This document shows, piece by piece, positions 41,878-52,110 of a stretch of DNA of 64,000 bases. Positions within the stretch are counted from its first letter, which is position 1, and the number at the start of each line of letters is the position of its first letter. The DNA is taken from assembly GCA_009746045.1 (NCBI GenBank), contig RPFO01000213.1, positions 8,049,978-8,113,977 of the forward strand. The letters are read 5' to 3'. The position numbers and the translations under genes were made by a program. The notes under the pieces were generated by a model. That model was not told the DNA's origin. It saw only the letters and a list, made by a program, of their open reading frames with translations, and did not search any database. The DNA is from Mesostigma viride (Eukaryota > Streptophyta > Mesostigmatophyceae > Mesostigmatales > Mesostigmataceae).

Positions 41878-44395
41878 AGCTGAGAGGCATCCACATGCAG
41901 GGAGTAACGGCTCCACTTGGGCAGCCAGGACATGCGAGCACTGCCAGGGCAGCCCCCCGAGGGCCTGGCAACGGCAGGGAGACGGCCGAAGAAGCAGGCA
42001 ACTGGGCAGCCCCCCGAGGGCCTGGCAACGGCAGGGAGACGGCCGAAGAAGCAGGCAACTGGGCCGCTCCGCGAGGGCCTGGCAACGGCAGGGAGACGGC
42101 CGAAGAAGCAGGCCACTGGGCAGCCGGGGAGGGCGGCACAGGGGCCGGGGGCAGATGTGGAGGTGGCGGGGACGGGGGGGGACGAGGGAGTTCCAGAGAC
42201 GATGGCGGAGGAGGGGGAGACGGGGGCGGAGGCGGGGAGGAAGGCGGAGGCGGCGGGGACGGGGGGGGACGAGGGAGTTCCAGAGACGAGGGGTGCGGAG
42301 GTGGGGCCGGTGGCGGATGCGGCGGGGAGGAAGGCGGCGGGGACGGGGGGGGACGAGGGAGTTCCAGAGACGAGGGGTGCGGAGGTGGGGCCGGTGGCGG
42401 ATGCGGCGGGGAGGAAGGCGGAGGCGGCGGGGACGGGGGGGGACGAGGGAGTTCCAGAGACGATGGCGGAGGAGGGGGAGACGGGGGCGGAGGCGGGGAG
42501 GAAGGCGGAGGCGGCGGGGACGGGGGGGGACGAGGGAGTTCCAGAGACGATGGCGGAGGAGGGGGAGACGGGGGCGGAGGCGGGGAGGAAGGCGGAGGCG
42601 GCGGGGAGGGGGGCCGGGGAGGAGGGAGATCCAGAGCCGATGGCGGCGGAGGGGGACACGGGAGGGAAGGCGGAGGCGGCGGGGAGGGGGGGGAGGAGGG
42701 AGATCCAGAGCCGATGGCGGCGGAGGGGGACACGGGGGGGAAGGCGGAGGCGGCGGGGAGGGGGGTGGAGGAGGGAGATCCAGACTCGAGGCATGCGGAG
42801 GTGGGGCCGGGGGCGGAGGCGGAGGCTGAGGAAGCGGGGACGGGGGGGGCGGCGGTGGTGGTTGAGTTGTCCTCCACCGATGAGGAGCCTAGCGTCAGCG
42901 TCATTGGGAAGCCAAAAAAGAAGAAGAGGAAGGTGGTAGTGGCGTCGCCAGGGCCGCAGACGAGGAGGAGGCGGGCTGCACAGCAGGCTGCGGAGACGTC
43001 GAACACGGGGGGGAAGGACGGAGATCCAGACTCGAGGGGTGTGGAGGTGGGGACGGGGGGCAAGGCGGAGGCGGCGGGTACGGGGGGGGACGAGGGAGTT
43101 CCAGAGACGATGGCGGAGGAGGGGGAGACGGGGGGGAAGGCGGAGGCGCTGCAGAAGGGGAAGCGTGGTGCGAGGCAGAGAGCGGAGGCGGCGATGAAGG
43201 TAGTGGTGGTGGTCGATCCTCAGGCGAGTGCGGCGGCAGAGGGGACGGTGGGGAAGCCGCCAGGGCCACAGTCGAGTGAGAAGGCAGCGGGGGGGAAGGC
43301 GGGAGACTGCGCCGATCTTCCCCTCGACCTTGCTAAGGATGATGATGATGCAGGGACTGCCAGCCCTGTGGAGATCGATCGCACCACTGACCCGTCATTT
43401 CCGGCAGAGTGTCCTGGTCCCGACGAGGACTGCAGGCACTGCACGAAGAGTGCGAAACTGTTGAGAAAGCACGGTGAGCACAGGGTGAAGGCTGGCCGGG
43501 AGCACACGGGGAGATGGGGGGATTTCAGCTGTGCCCCAGACGCTGCCATCGAGTTTGCCAACGCGGGAGCTGCGGTGGTGTCTGGTGGCGGGGTCGGGCT
43601 AGCACAGCTTCTCACGGGTCGAGCGAGGGGTCGCGCCCATGACCCCCAGCGATGCGAGCTGGGCCTGGTCATCATCCGGTGCATGGTTTATCGCTATCGA
43701 TACAGAGCCGCGCAAGAAATACGAGAAGTGGCAGAAGAGGGTGCACACAGCATGCGCTGATTACCAGCAGAAGAACGTGGGCGAGTGCCTGTCTGCTGCC
43801 AGCTGCTTGACGACTGTGAGTTGGCATCTGCAGGGGTGCGACCTACGCGAAGTAGGATGCACGAGATGTCGCCCCACGGAGGAGCTGCTCGTGAAGCTTC
43901 CTATCGACTGCCACTTTAACGGTGCACGCCTAAGAATGGTGGACACTCCATCATCGAGGCCATCCAGAGGGCGCTGACCCAAGGGTGCGGCACCAACTTT
44001 AAGAGTTTGTGCACCCCTGGGTGCGCGGGTTTCCATGACCCCCCTGTACGAGTCTTCAAGACTGTCCCGACCATGATCCCGGTCGTCGACTTGTTCCAGG
44101 GCCCTCTGCCGGAAGAGACTGCGCACCAACTGCCGGAAGAGATCGTGGTACGCATCACGGTGGGGGGCGAAGAGCGTAAACAGTACGAGGTGACTGCGTG
44201 GCTCTGCGCCGTCCTCGTGTATGACCACCCCAAGCACTGGCAGCTCCTACGGCGCGTTGGCAGGGCCGAGGAGTGGCGTGAAGTGGACAGTTGCTATCAC
44301 GCCAGGTACACCGTGCCCTTGGAAGGTGCAATTGGCGACAGGGCCAAGGACACGCAAGCCTGCATGTATATTGTGGCTGAGGCACACCCTGTTTA
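41878..44395 (+). CDS. 3' part of large protein: acidic repeats, NLS and ubiquitin-hydrolase-like domain
   Basis: Three 48-base repeats (PPEGLATAGRRPKKQATG) are followed by repeats of AGTGGDEGVPETMAEEGE. A classical monopartite nuclear localisation signal, KPKKKKRKV, lies near 42912. Further on come CPGPDEDCRHC and a domain with CHFNG, IIEAIQRALTQGC, LCTPGC, TVPTMIPVVDLF, LPEEIVVRI, Y-E-V-T-A-W, HWQLLRR, EWREVD and a final ACMYIVAE. The zinc-like cysteine pairs, the Y-x-V-T-A strand, the H-W and the closing hydrophobic strand follow the order of USP-type ubiquitin hydrolases. The catalytic Cys box is not convincing (NVGECLSAASC near 43780 is the only candidate). Frame changes occur near 42700, 43690 and 43935. 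The opposite strand is open as a PPSPPPP-rich frame, which I take as a shadow. Stop at 44393-44395. Confidence 0.5.
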
Positions 44396-45440
44396 GGTGT
44401 TCACCATGCACGCATGTATCCTGGGGTTCCCGGCTTTGTCTCAATAGCTGCAGCTCCAGTTTCATCCTGTCATGGCCTGACAGGAGCATAGGTACAAAAC
44501 TTGAATCCTGGACACATGTATGGAGTGAGAGATGTATTCCTGGACGAATGCATGATGAACAAGGCCCACATGGATCGAGCACACTTGTTGCACACATTGC
44601 ATTAATGCCCATGCAGCTTTGTCAAGAAGGCTCCACGCCCATGATAATATGTTTTACTACCCAGGGTAAGGATGACCCTGCATGGTGTAAAGGAGACAGC
44701 CTGGTGTGATTGCATCCCCTATGCATCTGCTGACCTTGGGACTGTTTTAAATATATTGCACCCACACTGTATAGATGCCAGGCGGTGCTACTGATCATTT
44801 CAGATGGCACCTGTGACCTGACTAGATCCTTTATACTGAAAGAAGGACGGTTGTATCAGTTCCCCTGTTGTTGTGTACATATAGCCATCAAGGATATCAT
44901 GGTAGCTAGCAGTATATTAAGTGAGACAACTATAATTCTTAGGGTTATTTTGATCCACGAGGGCCCCAGCAGGAGCCGGAGTTACTAATTAAGTCCGGGG
45001 CCGCTGTTTTTAGGCTATATAGTAGTGGACCTACATGTACATATTGACGTCTTGGGGAGACATCCACTATCTTTGTTGGGGAAAAGAAGTTGTCCGTGAC
45101 CCCACAACAGCCACACGATACTATTCCATGAATTAATTTGTTATGTTCGAAACGTACGTGTTACAAATATTGGAATTAATGACATGAAATCATGTAACAC
45201 ATGTGCAGCTGACTAGGGCCATATTAGTTGTCTCACTTCAAATATGGCGTTGGATCACCATGCGTCCATGTCCCAGTTAATAGTGTTTTTACTACATTAT
45301 GTGATACAACCTGTTGGTGATGGGTGTAAACTGCCACCTACTCGATCTGGGTGCCCAAGTGCACATGCACCTCCATGTATTCCAGGAAGCACGCTAGACA
45401 GGACCCCTAGGGTAGAGAGCTAGGATACAACAGTGTTGGC
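44396..45440. other. Non-coding stretch
   Basis: No gene seen. The end (45320-45480) may be 3' UTR of a LINE copy, since GACCGGTAGGATTGCGTG at 45460 is shared with the copy at 46410. Confidence 0.4.
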
Positions 45441-45449
45441 TTCATGTTG

Positions 45450-45960
45450 TAGATAGCTTTGACCGGTAGGATTGCGTGTCCCCATCCATCCATCCATCCA
45501 TCCATCCATCCATCCATCCATCCATCCATCCATCCATCCATCCATCCATCCATCCATCCATCCATCCATCCATCCATCCATCCATCCATCCATCCATCCA
45601 TCCATCCATCCATCCATCCATCCATCCATCCATCCATCCATCCATCCATCCATCCATCCATCCATCCATCCATCCATCCATCCATCCATCCATCCATCCA
45701 TCCATCCATCCATCCATCCATCCATCCATCCATCCATCCATCCATCCATCCATCCATCCATCCATCCATCCATCCATCCATGCATCCATCCATCCATCCA
45801 TCCATCCATCCATCCATCCATCCATCCATCCATCCATCCATCCATCCATCCATCCATCCATCCATCCATCCATCCATCCATCCATCCATCCATCCATCCA
45901 TCCATCGGGGCTACATAATGCTCCGTGACTCCGCGACGCGAGCACGAGTTTAATTATATA
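45450..45960 (+). mobile_element. LINE 3' UTR with (CATC)n expansion
   Basis: TTTGACCGGTAGGATTGCGT is followed by an almost pure (CATC)n tract from 45482 to 45906 (over 100 units, one TGCATC variant near 45780). Then comes GGGGCTACATAATGCTCCGT...GCGAGCACGAGTTTAATTA. The unexpanded equivalent at 57126-57240 has only three CATC units between the same borders. Confidence 0.75.
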
Positions 45961-45984
45961 ATTCATTAATGTATTCCAGCAGCA

Positions 45985-46045
45985 AATTGATTAATTAATT
46001 AAACTCGTGCTCGCGTCGCGGAGTAACGGAGCACGTGTCTATTAA
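45985..46045 (-). mobile_element. Tail-to-tail partner LINE 3' end
   Basis: TTAATTAAACTCGTGCTCGCGTCGCGGAGT...ACGGAGCAC is the inverted counterpart of 45914-45950, including the rare GCGACGCG variant, with about 50 bases between the arms. Confidence 0.65.
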
Positions 46046-46189
46046 TTAATTAATTAATGTGCACAACAGTTCGTAATTCATTAACTAGCTTATTAATTAA
46101 TTGGCGTGTCACGAGTTGAATACAAAATTTAAACTGATGAATTGGCGTCTCCGCATGTGCAGAGGACATGCATGGGGGTGCTAGTCCTC

Positions 46190-47040
46190 TTTAAGTGATT
46201 TGGAAAAAGATGATGGACATGGCCAAGTGGGCCCATGGTCATGAATTTATTTATTAATTAATAGACACGTGACTGTGCAGGTCATAGAGGCCAACAAGCC
46301 CCATGCAGTGGGGAAGGAACGTGTTTTCACACGAGGGCGGCATGCCAACCAAGACCCCTAGGGTCGCGACCATCACAAAGAGAACATAGAACTGTTTTGT
46401 AGATCGCTTTGACCGGTAGGATTGCGTGCACCCCTCCCTCCCTCCCTCCCTCCCTCCCTCCCTCCCTCCCTCCCTCCCTCCCTCCCTCCCTCCCTCCCTC
46501 CCTCCCTCCCTCCCTCCCTCTCCCCCGCTCCCTCCCTCCCTCCTCCTCCCTCCCTCCCTCCTCCCTCCCTCCCTCCCTCCCTCCCTCCCTCCCTCCCTCC
46601 CTCCCTCCCTCCCTCCCTGCCTCCCTCCATCCATCCCTCCCTCCCTCCATCCATCCACCCTAAACCCTAGCTCCCTCCCTCCCTCCCTCCCTCCCTCCCT
46701 CCCCTCCCTCCCTCCCTCCTCCAGCCTCCCTCCCTCCCTCCCTCCCTCCTCCCTCCCTCCCTCCCTCCCTCCCTCCCTCCCTCCCTCCCTCCCTCCCTCC
46801 CTCCCTCCCTCCCTCCCTCCTCCCTCCTCCCTCCCTCCCTCCCTCCTCCATCCCTCCCTCCCTCCATCCATCCACCCTAAACCCTAGCTCCCTCCCTCCC
46901 TCCCTCCCTCCCTCCATCCATCCATCCAGCCTAAACCCTCCCTCCCTCCCTCCCTCCCTCCATCCATCCATCCATCCATCCATCCGGGTTAATGCTCCGT
47001 GACTCCCCAGTGGAAGCACGAGTTTAATTATATACTTAAT
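46190..47040 (+). mobile_element. LINE 3' end with coding tail and expanded (CCTC)n/(CATC)n tract
   Basis: The start matches the C-terminal coding region of the LINE at 57391-57420 (GATTTGGAA-AAGATGATGGACA), interrupted by a 37-base insertion between two GGTCAT copies (46237-46242, 46280-46285). It reads on as IEANKPHAVGKERVFTRG to a stop near 46362. Then come GACCGGTAGGATTGCGTG, a (CCTC)n tract with CATC patches (46430-46985), and GGGTTAATGCTCCGTGACTCC...GCACGAGTTTAATTA. Two CACCCTAAACCCTAGC motifs (46658, 46875) and a partial third divide the tract. Confidence 0.75.
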
Positions 47041-47249
47041 TAATGTGCACATGTGTGTGCATGGGCAAAAGCTGGCTAACTCAATCAAAAGACGATATAA
47101 TAATTTAGTACTTAATAAGTTAATTAATAAGACATGTGCACCGTGTGTACAACAGGCATCAGTAATCACCGATAAGTAAACCAAGGCAACCACGATGTTA
47201 GATCATGGATCCAAGTCGACAAAGCTGCTGTCACGGTATCCTACATGTC
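47041..47249. other. Spacer, nothing recognised
   Basis: AT-rich spacer with TTAATTAATAAGACATGTG near 47110, a motif also seen at 6935 and 46250. Confidence 0.35.
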
Positions 47250-48430
47250 CTAACCCCTGACACGCGGGAGGGGCACCGTGTTCCGTGGTGTCCCTGGAGC
47301 GTTCTCTGGGCAAGGCCTGGAAACAAAAGGCCGAGCATTGCGAAACAACTCCTCCACTTCAGACATCGTGGGTAGCTTGAAAGCAAGGGGGCCCAACCTT
47401 TTGGTGTGGTAATAGACATTGTGACACAAGTTAAATAGCCCTGAATCCACAGAATTCACGAAGAGAGCGCGGCCCTTATGCCGGAACAAGGATACCACCA
47501 TTACAAGGAAGGAGTACACATCATGGTCTCGCTGCGCTGTCACCACCCCTCCTGGCATGCCGGGCTGGTCCACTGTTGCGGGATGCCACCGAGGCTGACG
47601 ATCCTTACCAGCCTGATGCGTGAAAATCCGTTCCCCCCTCTTGTCGCCAGGCCGAGATCTGCAATACGGATTATCGGATGTGAACTTCCTGGCGCCATGG
47701 TGTAGAGAAAATTATCGAGCTTGACGTCATTGTGTATAATGTTAACGCCGTGCAAGCCAGCCAATGCCTTTGCACAGTCTGCAAGGACGCTGGGTGAGCA
47801 AACTTCGAAAAAACGCTGATTTTCCGGGGCATCACGGGCAGCATGCAAGTCACCACTCATTCTCTCCATGACAATACCACCTACTTCACCGCACGTGGAC
47901 CAGAGCCCTTCTACTGCAGGGCAGACCTGCGGGCCAGCTATAGACATGAAACCGGCCTCCTTGGCCACTGCCACAACGGCGGTTATAACAGCCTCCTGGT
48001 AGTTTACCAGCAGCGTGTCTCGTCGAAGGCTTGCCAGCTTTACCACTAGCGTAGCCTCGCCACCTGGTGCACTCGAGCTAGCAGGGATAGCGTATAACGT
48101 GCCATGAGCACCTTTTCCTATACGGTCACCTGACAATTTCACTGCGATGAAATGCGTCAACTTGCTAGCGCTGTGAGAAACCTTTTGATCATAATTCGTG
48201 AGCCGCTGCAATGCAATGCTCCAATCGGACGGTGCATTGGTTTGCAGCTCAACGTCCCTGCAAGCGTGCGAGTCCGCGCCGTTGAACACACGCGACACCC
48301 TATGCAACGCGGTGCATGTGCGCAGTCTGTAAGTCCGTGAATTAAAAGCCTGTCTCGCCCTTAATGCCGACAGGGTTCCCGGCGACAGGTCCTGTCTGTT
48401 GGTCGACATTTTTCTTTTGCAGCTGGCCAT
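47250..48430 (-). CDS. Protein kinase-like gene, left partner of divergent pair 3 (frameshifted)
   Basis: GDRIGKGAHGTLYAI is the glycine-rich loop (about residue 100-114), TLVVKLAS carries the ATP-binding lysine, and GGIVMERM is the hinge. IIHNDVKLDNFLY is the catalytic loop (HND in place of HRD), IADLGLA the metal-binding loop (DLG in place of DFG), and QQWTSPAC the APE-like segment. The frame then stops at 47540. The following frame supplies RDHDVYSFLVMVVSLF, the expected F-helix D-V-Y-S-F. The junction is a G4 run (47546-47549 on plus) and fits one missing base. All main catalytic residues are present, so activity is plausible if the shift is an error. It phosphorylates an unknown substrate. 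The first 95 residues are unassigned. Confidence 0.78.
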
Positions 48431-48529
48431 CGTCGGTAGGTATGAATGATGTCGATGTCCGTGAATTACGATGATACACGAGGTAGTCTATACCTAGGAT
48501 CGAGAGCTTCTTCTTGTATGGCAATGCCG

Positions 48530-49015
48530 GCAGGGCGATGACGGTGACGGCCGTCACCGTCATCGCCCTCGACGGGCGTGATGAAACGGACCTGGTTGAT
48601 AGGCGGCAGCTATTGACAATATAGGCCGTTTTTTATTACTCCGAATAAAGAGTTAAGAGGTTGGCCCTCGCCAGGGCGATGACGGGGCGATGACGGGGCG
48701 TTCACGCGCGTGATGAATAGAACCTGTTTGATAGGCACCGGCTATTGGTAATATAGTTTGTTGATTAAGAGAAGAGTTTAGATGTTGGCCCGTCGAGGGC
48801 GATGACGGTGACGACCGTCACCGTCATCGCCCTCGACGGGCCCGATGAAAAACCGATGTTTGATATGCGGCAGCTATTGGTAGTATAGGTCGTTGACTAT
48901 TACTCCGAATAAACAGTTAACAGGTTAAGGCCCTCGGCCGGGCGATGACGGGGCGATGACGGGGCGTTCACGCGCGTGATGAATAGGACCTGTTTAATAG
49001 GCGGCGGCTATCGCT
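48530..49015. promoter_or_regulatory. TGACG-rich palindromic repeats between kinase and array 3
   Basis: About four copies of a 120-145-base repeat (CGATGACGGGGCG, GCGCGTGATGA, CCTGTTTGATAGGC, GGCTATTG-TAATATAG). Two copies contain long palindromes: GGGCGATGACGGTGAC-GGCC-GTCACCGTCATCGCCC near 48535-48570 (perfect) and a near-perfect one near 48797-48836. TGACG/CGTCA are typical bZIP-factor sites. Position 100 bases upstream of the kinase suggests a promoter; this is inference. Confidence 0.5.
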
Positions 49016-49029
49016 AATATATAGGTCGG

Positions 49030-49510
49030 ATATTTGTGTAGCACCCCCCTCCTTCCCACGGCAGGTACGCAGCGACTCGCTGTTGTGCTGGCTGCAGTTG
49101 TGTACCACCTGTACGGTATTTGTGTACCACCCCCTCCTTCCCACGGCAGGTACGCAGCGACTCGCTGTTGTCCTGGCTGCAGTTGTGTACCACCTGTACG
49201 GTATTTGTGTACCACCCCCTCCTTCCCACGGCAGGTACGCAGCGACTCGCTGTTGTCCTGGCTGCAGTTGTGTACCACCTGTACGGTTTTTGTGTACCAC
49301 CCCGCTCCTTCCCACGGCAGGTACGCAGCGACCCGCTGTTGTCCTGGCTGCAGTTGTGTACCACCTGTACGGTTTTTGTGTACCACCCCGCTCCTTCCCA
49401 CGGCAGGTACGCAGCGACTCGCTGTTGTGCTGGCTGCAGTTGTGTACCACCTGTACGGTATTTGTGTACCACCTCCCTCCTTCCCACGGCAGGAATGCAG
49501 CGACCCGCTG
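49030..49510 (+). repeat. 85-bp repeat array 3, in divergent spacer
   Basis: Five to six units of the 85-base repeat in the same orientation as array 1, ending about 270 bases before the ATG at 49776. Some units carry GGTTTTTGTG for GGTATTTGTG. Confidence 0.9.
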
Positions 49511-49775
49511 TCGACCCGCTATTGCACTAAACCGCGTGCATCATTGCACATTAGGTGTGGCAGAATATCACCATGCACCCTCCTTCCCACACAAATCTCT
49601 GCTGCCCATGTGCGGCGTGGACATACAACAACAACTACTACAACAGGCTTTTTCCCGCAAATCTCACCACCCGGTTCTCAAGTCGAACGACGACATAACT
49701 TTTACGAGTCCATTTTTCCTCGCATAGTGACTAACTAACTGTATCGCGGCGTGAACACTCCCGCAGACATCTCAG

Positions 49776-51050
49776 GTGCAGGCGGCAGCCTTTGCATTAG
49801 CGGACATGTCGAATGATACAGGGGAGCGGTCCCCCATGAGCTCGGCGGATACGGGATCCTATCCCTCCGACTCGGAGGAGTCATTCCGGTCGGGAGGGAC
49901 ACTGTATTCGACGGAGTCGTTGCCGGCGGTAGTCGAAGAATTTTTGCGGACCCATTGCGATTTGGCAACGGTAACCGAGAATCTGTCCTTATCGCAGAAG
50001 AGCATTGCCGGACGATTACACCGCATGAGGGTTGCTGACCAGCACAGGCCTGATGAGCCGGCATGGTTCGGCCAAGATATGGAGCCCGGAATCCTCGGGT
50101 GCATTGTTGACCTACTCGGCCCCCTGGAACGCGCGAGGGTCAGCGTAATGAGCAAAGAAGTGCGTTTGATAGTGCAGCAGCACAAGTGGCAGATCAAGAC
50201 CGGTATTCATTGGAGGGAGGCGGAGCATTTGGAGGCAGAGTACGGCCCTATTGACGACATCGCAGCACCTACGCGCATGCTCATCACTGGCACCTTATTC
50301 GATCCCACCCGGGCTAATCCCATCAGGAATAACAGCATCACGTTGGAGCTGTCTGCATCCACCCTGGAGGCATACGGCACCACATTTCGCAAGCTCATGT
50401 CGGATGTGAAGTCGCGTCTGCGCCGGCAGCCTCCCACCTGCCTGGGGAACTTGTTCTCGCTTCGCGACATTCCCGCAGACCTGGGCAGTCAGTGGAGCAT
50501 GGAATACGTTGCCCAGTGGCGGCAACATGAAGACGAAAGGCGCGGCCACGACCTGCTGCCCCCAGAGGAAATGGAGAGGCAGCTCGTGGCAGAGTGGAAC
50601 CACGTATGGCAGTCGCCGATCATGTGGGGTCTGTACAGCATTGTGGTCTTCACCAGCTGCCAGGCTTGGGGAGAGGGGTGGGAGTCCGCGGGGCATACTA
50701 GGGACTATTGGGATCGTGCAGGGTGGGCAACTTTGCTGGAGTCCATGCCTACACTTGATCCCGTGGTTCTCGCCGGCGCCGTCTTGTTGACGCACCCAGC
50801 GGCTACCAACGTCCTTAAAGAGCGGTTGCAGGAGCCCTGCACGTTGCGGCTGCTGCGTGGAAGAGGGTCGCACCTGGTTGAGGAGGCACGGACAACGTGC
50901 ATGCGCGACGGCAATCGATTTGGGCGGTCTACCCAGAACACGTATGGGCAGGCAGGACGCTTTCTGGGCGAGTGTGGCCGGTGGCTCTACACTATCAGTC
51001 GGAGTGCCGTCCCGACCCTCATGGGCGTGAAAGTGGTTACTCGTATCTAG
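49776..51050 (+). CDS. Hypothetical protein, right partner of divergent pair 3
   Basis: An uninterrupted frame of 424 residues with an acidic Ser-rich N-terminus (the better start may be 49806, MSNDTGERSP). ILGCIVDLLGPLERARVSVMSKEVRLIVQQ is reminiscent of an F-box (leucine-rich, then two helices) and would link it to ubiquitin ligases, but the match is weak. The rest is helical (YVAQWRQHEDERRG, QLVAEWNHVWQSPIMWGLYSIVVF, LDPVVLAGAVLLTHPAA) and ends with a basic segment. No signal peptide. It is the cleanest frame in the giant element. Confidence 0.65.
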   Translation: MQAAAFALADMSNDTGERSPMSSADTGSYPSDSEESFRSGGTLYSTESLPAVVEEFLRTHCDLATVTENLSLSQKSIAGRLHRMRVADQHRPDEPAWFGQDMEPGILGCIVDLLGPLERARVSVMSKEVRLIVQQHKWQIKTGIHWREAEHLEAEYGPIDDIAAPTRMLITGTLFDPTRANPIRNNSITLELSASTLEAYGTTFRKLMSDVKSRLRRQPPTCLGNLFSLRDIPADLGSQWSMEYVAQWRQHEDERRGHDLLPPEEMERQLVAEWNHVWQSPIMWGLYSIVVFTSCQAWGEGWESAGHTRDYWDRAGWATLLESMPTLDPVVLAGAVLLTHPAATNVLKERLQEPCTLRLLRGRGSHLVEEARTTCMRDGNRFGRSTQNTYGQAGRFLGECGRWLYTISRSAVPTLMGVKVVTRI

Positions 51051-51059
51051 AACACCAGT

Positions 51060-51640
51060 CTTTGTGGATGCGTTTCAGTCAGCTGTGATCGAGTTGCTGG
51101 TGGTTGTTACCTGTGGGACATTTCTTGTGGGGGGAGACTTGGTCCATATCTCAGGCTTGTCTTACATGATGCAGTGGCACTTTGGTGCTGGAGGGTTAAT
51201 TGTGGCCCGGCCTGCCGGTTTAGCTTCAGTGCTCTCATGTCGGCCTTTCCCTTGGCCTGTCGTGGTCTTGTTGTTACCACCTATTGACAGTGCCAATATC
51301 TTTTGACAAGAGCTTTCAGTTATGTCTACTGTTTATTTTCAGGTCGTCTGTGACTGACGCCACATGGGATGAGATAGGAGGTACTCGGCTATCATTGGTA
51401 ATTACTTTAATGCATGCCCATTGGGCCATGCATAGTGTATATTTTTTATGCATGCACGCCATTATGTATCGCTGGGTCCATCCCATCAAATGCTTGTTTA
51501 TTGCCAGGTCTGGTGGAAGTCCGTAAGTACTTGCGTGTCATGCGCATGGGCATGTTTATAGTACTATGCTAATCTCTTTAGAAACATAATTACACGGAAG
51601 TTACAAATCTCATCTGCATCATGCCCCAAGACACTACATT
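51060..51640. other. Non-coding stretch, nothing recognised
   Basis: Probable 3' UTR and spacer; no motif-bearing frame. Confidence 0.4.
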
Positions 51641-51644
51641 AACC

Positions 51645-51895
51645 TATCAAATAAAATTATAACATGCCTCCGTTGGGAGATGATGTAGCACATATTCCTT
51701 GCTGAATGGGTGGAGGTGGGTCAAGCCGCGACATCGAAATAAGGTAACTCTAACCTATCTAGTCTACAAAATCCTAACTACACTTCTCCCCAAAGCGCCC
51801 CTTCCGCTTTGGGGGAGGGGGCTTGCCCACAGGGGCTGGCGTGTCAGCCGGGACATTGGTCATCCACCTCTTCTTGTTCTGCATAGGAACAGCTA
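51645..51895 (-). mobile_element. LINE 3' end fragment
   Basis: Read on minus it encodes MQNKKRWMTNVPADTPAPVGKPPPP and a stop, then 3' UTR, then ATATGTGCTACATCATCTCC-CAAC-GGAGGCATGTTATAA. PAPVGKPPP is shared with the copy at 59.9 kb. Confidence 0.7.
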
Positions 51896-52009
51896 GAGAG
51901 CGAAGAAGTGCGGTGTGGGGACCCCTTCTCGTGGTAATGCGTTACATGTACTCCCCACCGGGCTTTGCTCTTCATGGGTTCATAAAGACAACAATTATTC
52001 AGTAAGAAT

Positions 52010-52110
52010 TTAATAAATTAGGAACATAGATCCGTTGGGAGTCACTGTTACACATGTCACTGTTACACATATATACCTGCAAAGGGGCATATGATTTTTA
52101 ATACATTCTG
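52010..52110 (-). mobile_element. LINE 3' end remnant
   Basis: ATCCGTTGGGAGTCACTGTTACACAT (with GTCACTGTTACACAT duplicated) followed by AAAGGGGCATATG and TTTAATACATTCTGAGCTAC, as in the copy near 58270. Confidence 0.6.

Noticed and set aside
41840-43063. 407-residue PPSPPPP extensin-like frame on the minus strand
   Set aside because: The plus strand gives better protein signs there (acidic repeats, PKKKKRKV signal, continuity into a globular domain), so the proline-rich frame is taken as its shadow.
46658-46940. Chromosome end or internal telomere
   Set aside because: Only two complete motifs and a partial one, separated by more than 40 bases, with genes and repeats continuing on both sides.
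23405-49510. CRISPR array interpretation of the 85-bp arrays
   Set aside because: There are no unique spacers between constant repeats; the whole 85-base unit is repeated, and the setting is eukaryotic.
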